Of a stretch of DNA of 64,000 nucleotides, positions 57,343 through 64,000 are shown one piece after another. Numbering within the stretch: position 1 is the first letter of the stretch; each line of letters begins with the position of its first letter. Source of the DNA: Galerina marginata (taxonomy: Eukaryota; Basidiomycota; Agaricomycetes; Agaricales; Galerinaceae); NCBI GenBank assembly GCA_023014335.1, contig JAECYW010000013.1, forward strand, positions 1,364,001 to 1,428,000, written 5' to 3'. The notes beneath the pieces are model-generated. The model had not been told where the DNA came from, ran no database searches, and saw only the letters and a program-made list of their open reading frames with translations. The translations under genes and the position numbers were made by a program.

Positions 57343-58719
57343 ATGACATCTCGTCAACCTAATCCAGAACTATTCACATCCGGTCATAAGCTCCCTGAAG
57401 AGCTGCTTGGCCTAATAGTACACGAACTTGCACCTCACTCGCTCTTGGATAAGGAACAACGAGCGGCCTTAGCATCTTGTCTTTCGACCTCGAGGTCGCT
57501 TCGACACTACGCGCTTAGCAGGCTTTTCAGACATGTCAGAATATCCAACGACCCAGGGAAAGGGCCGCGGCGGATGGCACTCCTACGCCAAATTCTAGTG
57601 TCATCCACAACTCTTGAAAATGCGGGTCCTCATATCAAAGAGTTATCTTGTTTCTTGGAATACAGGCCAAGTATGCTACACGATGTCAATGACCGAATTA
57701 CCTCCCATCTAGCGTTCATCATTAATAATGCACAGTATATCACCCGATTCGCTTTCGAGATTTCGCCGTCCTTTATGTTGGACGTTAGATGGTCAGAGCT
57801 GGCCTCCGACCTTCAGGATGCACTCCAATCTATCCCCCGGTCCCCACACCTTAAATCCCTCGAAATTAGGAACCTTGGGTCTCTTCCTACCACCTTCCTT
57901 TTTGGTACTCACGTTGTGGACCTTCGTCTCCAGCAGTCCCCTCGCGATTTAACGTCTGGTCAGCAATATGCGGCATTAGACTGCCCACCACTAGAAAGCT
58001 TATATACAGACCATTCCTACCAGTACAGGAACGCTAGCACAATATTTGCAACCCTGAAAAGGCTTGTGGCGTGCAATAGGTTACAAGCGGATTTCGACGA
58101 GACCTGGAATATCGTCAAATACTCTGCAAGCACACTTGAAGATCTCCGCGTCGAGCAATATAATCGTCGTGGGTCTTTATCCGGTGGAGGAACTTCAATT
58201 CTAAAGTTGATCTTCGTAGATGATCTAGAGTTTCCCTCCCAATTTCGACTAGACCAAATCCCAAACCTGACGAGGTTCGCTCACTCCCGTCTCCAGGATG
58301 TCTCCAGGCGGGTCTACTTCCCTCCGCATGACATAAGTCTAAGAGGTATCTGCCAGTTCATGGATGTCCTTACACCCATGAACAAACTTACCAGCATCGA
58401 CTTGGAATTCACCTTTTACGTGCAATACGAAATAACAGAAGACTTTCTCCATGCCTATCGAGATACTCAATGGGCAAGACTCGATAAAATCATATCTGGT
58501 CCACAATATTCTGCCTTGAAATTTGTTGCCATCATAGTTCATGCTCGTTTTGTAGGGCCAAGACTTGATTTGAATGCCGACACGTTCTCGACAACAACAG
58601 TCGACCTCCTCAAGTCGTGCTTTCCTCGGATTTCTATGAACGAGCTTTTGAAAGTAACGTTTACAGCTGATATTGACACCTCCGATACCCACCTGGCTCT
58701 AGCTTCCGGTAATTGGTAG
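57343..58719 (+). CDS. F-box-like protein, copy B (intronless)
   Basis: A 458-codon uninterrupted frame, paralog of the gene at 49123-50524. F-box core: KLPEELLGLIVHELAPHSLL, then SCLSTSRSLRHYALSRLFRH. Leucine-patterned repeats follow (SPHLKSLEIRNLGSLP, DLRLQQSPRDLTS, LDCPPLESLYTDHSY, PSQFRLDQIPNLTRF), with a C-terminal LLKSCFPRISMNELLKV. By analogy it would bind Skp1 through the F-box and recruit a target for ubiquitination; the target is unknown. Being intronless where copy A needs an intron makes it useful for polarising the change. It begins about 280 bp after the FunK1 stop on the same strand. F-box and FunK1 families both expand in Agaricomycetes. Confidence 0.82.
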   Translation: MTSRQPNPELFTSGHKLPEELLGLIVHELAPHSLLDKEQRAALASCLSTSRSLRHYALSRLFRHVRISNDPGKGPRRMALLRQILVSSTTLENAGPHIKELSCFLEYRPSMLHDVNDRITSHLAFIINNAQYITRFAFEISPSFMLDVRWSELASDLQDALQSIPRSPHLKSLEIRNLGSLPTTFLFGTHVVDLRLQQSPRDLTSGQQYAALDCPPLESLYTDHSYQYRNASTIFATLKRLVACNRLQADFDETWNIVKYSASTLEDLRVEQYNRRGSLSGGGTSILKLIFVDDLEFPSQFRLDQIPNLTRFAHSRLQDVSRRVYFPPHDISLRGICQFMDVLTPMNKLTSIDLEFTFYVQYEITEDFLHAYRDTQWARLDKIISGPQYSALKFVAIIVHARFVGPRLDLNADTFSTTTVDLLKSCFPRISMNELLKVTFTADIDTSDTHLALASGNW

Positions 58720-59078
58720 CTTCCTCAGGTGAACCCATCATCGCTGCCGTCATGCCCCTGGTTGTTGCAGTGTATATGTATTAAATCGCGTTCCGGATGA
58801 GGTATGCAGGGTGTTACGTAGCTAGCTATGTACGATGCGTGCGTGTGGGCAAATGAGAGCATGTCCGAATGAAAATGCGCGTCATTAAGAGTAAAAGGAA
58901 GCAATGATAACATCCAACAACGAAGAAATGACCGACGAAGGGAAGAAAGCTTATACACAAGCAGGTGGGTATCAGTCCACGGTGGTATTGACAACTCGGT
59001 TCCCAAAGATGAAAATAGAAATAAAAGATATATAATCCGAATATGCCGAAATTCGTGACGGGCAATTGCCGAGTTGAA
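58720..59078. other. convergent intergenic region
   Basis: 3' flanks of F-box copy B and the surface-protein gene. No exon seen. Confidence 0.5.
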
Positions 59079-59882
59079 TCACCACATGAAAGAAACAGCG
59101 ACGAGAGCAGCGGCGCTCATCCACAACCGGCCGTCAAAGCTGACTACTGAAGCAGCACTGGTCGCTGTCTTATTTCCAGGCGTGCCGGTGGTCAACGGCG
59201 CAGAAGAATCCGTTGAAGAGAAGGAGTCGTCCACCTTTGAAGAGGTCGAGGCAGGTGCTTTCGTGGGGACAGCTGGGGGAGCAGATGGCACAGAAGCAGG
59301 GGGAGACGAGACGGCCCCGCTAGGAGATGCAGCTCCTCCGCCGAAACTCGGGGCAGCAACTGCGGTCGAAGGGTCGACGAGAGCGCCGGTACCCCAGGGA
59401 ATGGCGTCGTTCGAGTCGGGCTGAGTTGCGTTCGGAGGGGGAACGGACTGTCCACTGGGAGACGCGATCGTGAAGCGCGTAGTCCACGTCCTGTCCGTCG
59501 CCAAAGGCGAAGAGTATTGGAAGAAGTAGATTGCAGAGTAAGGGTTGACCTGTGGGCACGGGAATGTGAATGTTCCGTCCTTTGTTCCGTCTTGGTTGGT
59601 CGCAACAGCTATCAGACCAGTCTCGATCAGAAATATGTTCATGTAATGCAGGATCAACTGACTCGTGAGATGGACCATTCCAAGATTGCTCCCAGTCATG
59701 AGCTCAATCGCCATGTTCTTCCACTCCGTGGTTGAGTTGGTGTCCCCAATCCAGTTCGTGTGGCAGGTTGCTCCTGCATTGAAGCTATCTCCCGGGCCTG
59801 GCTCGCTTGGGGTCACGTCTGCCCGTGCAACCAAAGGAGCAACGAGAACAAGAAGAGCAGTAAAAGCGTGTGCGGCGAACAT
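59079..59882 (-). CDS. Kre9/Knh1-like Ser/Thr-rich surface protein, probably GPI-anchored
   Basis: The start at 59882 gives a clear secretion signal (MFAAHAFTALLVLVAPLVARA) followed by DVTPSEPGPGDSFNAG and CHTNWIGDTNSTTEWKNM, resembling the Kre9/Knh1-type N-terminal Ig-like domain of fungal wall proteins. The domain continues with MAIELMTGSN, DGTFTFPCPQVNP and AIYFFQYSSP. A Pro/Ser/Thr-rich stalk follows, and the C-terminus ends with a hydrophobic segment (MSAAALVAVSFMW) after a small-residue region, consistent with GPI attachment. A 54-nt GT...AG segment at about 59613-59666 stays open in frame but is probably an intron: without it the protein reads VHLT-TVATNQDGTKDG as in relatives, giving about 249 residues. 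A role in wall glucan organisation is inferred. Confidence 0.78.
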   Translation of the reverse strand: MFAAHAFTALLVLVAPLVARADVTPSEPGPGDSFNAGATCHTNWIGDTNSTTEWKNMAIELMTGSNLGMVHLTSQLILHYMNIFLIETGLIAVATNQDGTKDGTFTFPCPQVNPYSAIYFFQYSSPLATDRTWTTRFTIASPSGQSVPPPNATQPDSNDAIPWGTGALVDPSTAVAAPSFGGGAASPSGAVSSPPASVPSAPPAVPTKAPASTSSKVDDSFSSTDSSAPLTTGTPGNKTATSAASVVSFDGRLWMSAAALVAVSFMW

Positions 59883-62155
59883 TTTTGGTGCGTAGGCGAA
59901 GAAAATTAGAAGCTCGGTAAGCTAAAAGGACGAAAATAGTTGAGCTCCACAACCGCGAAAAGATAGGAGACAAAGTACACACATCTGAAGGTTTTTATAG
60001 ACAACAGAAAACGAGTGTGCGGTCAGAAAAGACTGTGTGGGGGGCTGTGAAATTTTCGGGAGGACAAAAAGTCTCCTGCGGGCTGGTGGTGGTGGTGAGA
60101 GCTGAGTTTCCGCCAGGAGAACCGAGTTTGTTCCTTTGTCACGGCCCCTGTCACACTCTCCCACATATGTCCATCCCACCACGACCGTGATCCCTTTCCC
60201 ATTCTTGTCAATCTGTCGTCAGCGGGGGGCTGTCCAACACAGCGCTCGCCGTTGACTTGAAGTAGGCTTCTACCTGCGCACAAGGAGCGACTTGTTTAGT
60301 TGCTCGCCGTCGACAAGTTATCATTCTCAGACGATTCGGCCTGCGCCCTTCAGCTCCGTGGGATGAAAATTTTCAGGAAAAGGTGTCATTATTGCGTCTT
60401 GTTCGTATGATAAAAATCGTCTCGGAAGTAAGCCCATGAATTGCAGTCGTTTAGATCGAGGCTATGTGCTTACATTGAAAGGGATTAGTTCTGCTTCGGC
60501 TCAAGACCCGATGTCTGTGGACCTTCGACGGAGCCGTGCATGGTGCGTGCATGTTTCATCTGGTGAAATGCTGTCCGCTAGAGTCATGGATTTGTCCCGA
60601 TGATACGAAGAGGCAAACCGGAAAGAAGGCAAGTGAGATTGGCTTCCATACCTAACCGCGATTTTTCGAGCCTCCTGTCGAAAGGGAATGGAGAATAACT
60701 ATGAGAGCGCTTACCTGAGGACCGCCAAACGACCTCCTTGAGCCGATACTTTGCCTTCGGACCTTTATAACCGTCGGGGAGCAAGATTTCTTCTACAGCC
60801 GCGAGATGAGAGGCGAAAATGTGTCGCTCGCTTGCAACGCGGTAATACTTTTCTAAAGTGTTTCCGACAAAAAGGTGTGCATTTCTTCGGCGGCAAGCGT
60901 GGCACTTTGAGGTTCGTATGGATCGAGAAAAGCCCCATGCAAAGTCGAAACGCCAATGGTCAAAAATCCATGAAATCCGTCTGGACGGTCTGTCCGACCT
61001 TCAAGTTTAAGATCCCCGACACGAGTATAGAAAGCCATCTTGTTCTTCCTACAGTCCTCATTTTCAGGACAACCGAGCATCGACCGCATCGTTCTCCTTG
61101 AGAAAATAGAAGGGAGGAACCCAGATAATTTATATCGTGCCAGTCCGGTCAATCCAAGAAACGCGATTTTTCCCTAATCGAAGTTTCGCAGGACGCCGCG
61201 TTGGTAGTCGGTATCGTAAATCATGTTATCCAAGTCAGGATCACCATACTTGACCTGATATATGCGTGGCCTGGAATTCAGATGAGCAAAAGAATTATTC
61301 TGCGCAATAAAATTTGATCGACCACAAGTCACGACGTCGAGGCAATTCAAAGCTTTCATGAAAGTAACACCGGAAACGGACGTTAATGCAGTTAAATGTC
61401 TGAAATGGTAGTCAGTGGGCACATCATGTTATCCAAGCTATAGGATCACCATGCCCGACCTGATTTTTAACTATACTCGTATATGCGTGGCCTAGAATTC
61501 AGATGAGCAAAGAATTATTCGTCTCAATAAAATTTGATAGGCCCACAAGTTACGAGTAACACCTGAAATGGAGGTTAATCCAGTTAAATGTTTGAAGTAT
61601 GCAGTCCCCTCCAAACGTCGCCCCTTGGGCGGGTGGGGTTGGGGCCAGGAGCCTCGACGCTATAAAAGTGCACGGCCGGCAGATATTCCGAATAGGGGCC
61701 CTCCTTTCTGATTATTTCCTGTGCAGCCTCCAACGTCTCTTCGTGGCTGCGGATGATCTACAAGTGGTAAAGCTTGGAATCCACCTCGCGATCGTTTTTC
61801 CGTCCGATCCATTGGCGTCGAAATCCGTTTGCAGCCTGGGCAATTAAACGCACACCGTGCGGTTCTCCTGCTCTGAATCGATTACGATCAAAAGGATTCA
61901 GGACTCGTAGAAAATTAACTTTATCGGAAACGTTACGCGTTGGTGGTTGAGCGGTTGAGCAGGAATCATTTTCCCTGTAGCTGAAGCAAAGTAGAAGGCA
62001 ACCTGGGGGGGGCAGAAAACGAAGCACGGAACGGAACGTTGTCGAGTAGCGGCGGCTAATCGCCGCGCGACTCGCCGGCGACCGGCGACCGCCCGCCATC
62101 GGTGTCGTGGTTGCCTCGTTGACAATTTGTGGAGTACAACGTTCAGAAACGCTCC
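59883..62155. other. 2.3-kb unresolved region with tandem duplication
   Basis: No intact gene. Minus-strand protein-like pieces at 61422-61174 (NSRPRIYQVKYGDPDLDNMI) and 61152-60855 (LKLEGRTDRPDGFHGF), and another at about 60890-60720 in a shifted frame (EKYYRVASERHIFASHLAAV), follow each other in order as if from one broken gene. None is recognised. It includes the 200-bp direct repeat listed separately. Confidence 0.35.
61202..61605. repeat. tandem direct duplication of a ~200-bp unit
   Basis: Unit A (about 61202-61406) and unit B (about 61407-61605) both run TGGTAGTC... CATGTTATCCAAG ... GCGTGGCCT[GA]GAATTCAG ... AATAAAATTTGAT ... CAGTTAAATGT[CT]TGAA. They differ by substitutions and small indels. 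Unit A is open on the minus strand; unit B is not. So one half of the coding-like piece was duplicated next to itself. Confidence 0.85.
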
Positions 62156-63746
62156 ATGAACGATCCCTATCGTCAAGCTCCTATTTCTAAACTTCACACA
62201 GACGTGTTATGGAGGGTCTTCGCTATCAACGCCGACATGGACAACGATTTCAAGTCCTCATACCAATACAAGCTGGCACACCATAGTTTGCTGGCGTTAA
62301 ACGTCCTCCGAAATTCCTCACAAGTCTGTCAATGTTGGCGCTCGTTGATTCTAGAATCGTCTTCACTCTGGGGTTGTGTTATCGAACTCAGATGCTTGCT
62401 GCAGGAACGGAACGAGTGGAGGGAAGAGGTCATCAAACGTGCCGGTCAATCCTTTCTTTCCATCAAAGGGCAAGTAGTCGACCATCCCTCAAATTTTCAA
62501 GCATTCGTATCCAAACTCCTCATGGACCTCTGGCCAAGGATACGCAAACTAGACATTGAAGTGACCTTAGTGAAGGCTTTCGACTGGTTCAAATCACGGT
62601 GGAAAGTCTTTCAACGACCTGCTCCTCACCTTCAAGTGTTCAAGGTTTATAACTTGCATATGCGCCGAGCTGCACTTCCAGAGACCAACAGGAGCGAACG
62701 GATTTTTTCGGACCATGCGCCGTTGCTTCAAGAATTCAACCTCCATCCTACCTGCCCGCCGATAATTCGATTGCGAGCACCATGGCTGTCACATATTCGC
62801 AAACTCAGTTTGCACCGCCCGTGTCCTCTCACCATCGACGAAATTCTTGACATGCTTCCAGGGATGCCATTACTCGAGGTCTTAGATATACAGGCGGCTT
62901 TTACAGGCGGCTTTTACAGGCGTAGAACAACAACAATGGACAACTCGACCGTGCATTACGCTTCCTAGACTGACCCAGCTCATCTGCCACGAAAACGACA
63001 CACTCTCATGCTTTTACCTCTTGTATCACATATTGCCCGCTCCTGGGTGCATCCCATATGTTCAAACAGAGCCTGCAGACCTCACCACTGAAGAAGTGAC
63101 AAATATACGACAAGTCCTAGTCCGATACGTCCAAAATTACTTCACAGTCCACCCTGTTGCCTTGTATCTTTCGGTGAATGGAGAAGGCTTCGATCTCTAC
63201 CAACCCATCACCGAAATCTTCTATCGGCACGAAGTACCAAGCATCTTTTTGGTTGTCCAATGTTACCCATCCTCCGCCATACCGCTGTTTCTCAATTCAC
63301 TTTCTTCCTTCATTTCCCCAAGCCTAACCACGCTTAACTTCGTTCCGAGTGGATCTATAACCGGTGGATTACCCAACATTATTGAATTGTTCGAGTCCAT
63401 GTCCTTGCTTGAGACCCTTTATTCATCCCCTGATGGCCTGCAATACATTCTTGATGTGTCCCAACATTGCCCAAAGGTTGTTTTTCCTTTAGTCCGAAAA
63501 CTGGAACTCCACTTTTCGATGGATGGTGATCTCAACTTTGAGGAAGTCCTGCCTCAGTTCCTTGCGTGGAGGAAAGAGTGCAACGCGGCTGTGGAGATTC
63601 TTGATATCACAGTAACCAATAAAGTCGTGCGGGAAGATTGGAGCTATTTAGAAGAGATCGTTGGGTTGAAGGTGATTTGGGGGGACAACGAAGGTTTCAA
63701 TGAGTATGTTTGCAGGAGTGGTATGCCCGAGAAACTCAGGAAGTAG
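62156..63746 (+). pseudogene. F-box-like / LRR-type protein, frame broken by a 13-bp tandem duplication
   Basis: Basidiomycete F-box-like gene of a type different from copies A and B. From ATG 62156 it reads MNDPYRQAPISKLHTDVLW, a weak F-box, then LRNSSQVCQCWRSLILESSS, LWGCVIEL and EVIKRAGQSFLSIKG, the usual 'C-W/R-x-L-I, S-x-L-W' pattern. It stops at 62968. The next frame carries on at once with TLPRLTQLICHENDTL, LLYHILPAPGCIP and further leucine-patterned segments up to LRK at 63746. The shift coincides with two perfect copies of a 13-nt unit at 62891-62916; a single copy would leave the two halves in one frame of about 525 residues. I therefore call a disrupted gene, unless this is an assembly error or strain polymorphism. 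Confidence 0.7.
62891..62922. repeat. 13-nt tandem duplication plus 6-nt partial copy
   Basis: CAGGCGGCTTTTA occurs twice back to back (62891-62903, 62904-62916), followed by CAGGCG. It sits inside the F-box-like frame and shifts it by one base. Confidence 0.95.
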
Positions 63747-63765
63747 TAGTAGTAGTAGTAGTAAC
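63744..63765. repeat. AGT trinucleotide microsatellite
   Basis: About seven AGT/TAG units begin at the stop codon of the last F-box-like frame. Slippage would change only the 3' flank. Confidence 0.85.
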
Positions 63766-64000
63766 TTGGTAGTCAGCGCCTTCAAGCGAAGTCTGAGTGC
63801 CGGTCCCCCACTTTTATCGCATAATTCCGTCTTGAACTCGAACTCCCATGCCATAAGGTAGTATACTCCATAGTGCTGTACCGATTCTGATCTCGTGTTT
63901 ATTCTTCCTATAGTAAACATCGCCCATCGTTGAACTCTGCGCCATCTTTCTACAAAATCAAGTCACCGATTACTGAAAACTTCTTGCGATTGCCAACTTT
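63747..64000. other. 3' flank to window end
   Basis: No exon recognised beyond the microsatellite. Confidence 0.5.

Overview
The window is nuclear DNA of a filamentous basidiomycete, most likely a mushroom-forming Agaricomycete. The genes are dense and broken by many introns of about 50-60 nt with GT...AG ends. The gene content fits: a FunK1-type kinase, basidiomycete F-box-like proteins, a fungal seven-helix protein of the 'ARLGILFTIIRI' type, and S/T-rich wall-associated proteins. I see no rRNA, CRISPR array, phage or convincing tRNA. All gene models were read by eye from splice sites and reading frame, so exon ends are predictions.

Layout. 0.4-12.2 kb holds housekeeping and transport genes: an APC amino-acid/GABA-type permease (+), a secreted-looking agmatinase (-), a MATE transporter (+), the oligosaccharyltransferase catalytic subunit STT3 (+) and a seven-helix membrane protein (-). 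13.0-19.8 kb holds a Vps1-type dynamin (+) and a BCS1-like AAA ATPase (-) with a charged tail partly encoded by identical micro-exons. 19.8-24.4 kb is gene-poor and I could not resolve it. 24.4-31.1 kb holds a divergent pair: SYS1 (-) and a membrane-anchored S9B dipeptidyl aminopeptidase (+) with very long 3' introns. 36.5-39.8 kb holds a GC-rich protein resembling ETT1/Nro1. 43.9-48.3 kb holds an SLC25 carrier (-) and a RanBD1 protein (+).

The most unusual content lies between 32.7 and 52.1 kb. Four small acidic proteins share the same architecture: a short first exon (CxxCGT in two of them), an RRNxGRNG-like block, a D[IL]ARPAK block, and a C-terminal DDEEFEI...WEDDWEEI block ending in YAS/TFAS. 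Their intron positions also match. I do not recognise the family. Copies sit at 32.7 (+), 41.9 (-), 43.1 (-) and 51.4 kb (+), interleaved with ordinary genes. A diverged inverted repeat lies near 32.1 and 40.9 kb.

49.1-63.7 kb is an accessory-like, fast-evolving stretch. It holds two paralogous F-box-like genes flanking a conserved hypothetical membrane/coiled-coil gene and a FunK1 kinase, then a Kre9/Knh1-like surface protein, a locally duplicated 200-bp element, and a further F-box-like gene broken by a 13-bp tandem duplication. One F-box copy appears to have turned a coding segment into an intron, or to be frameshifted.
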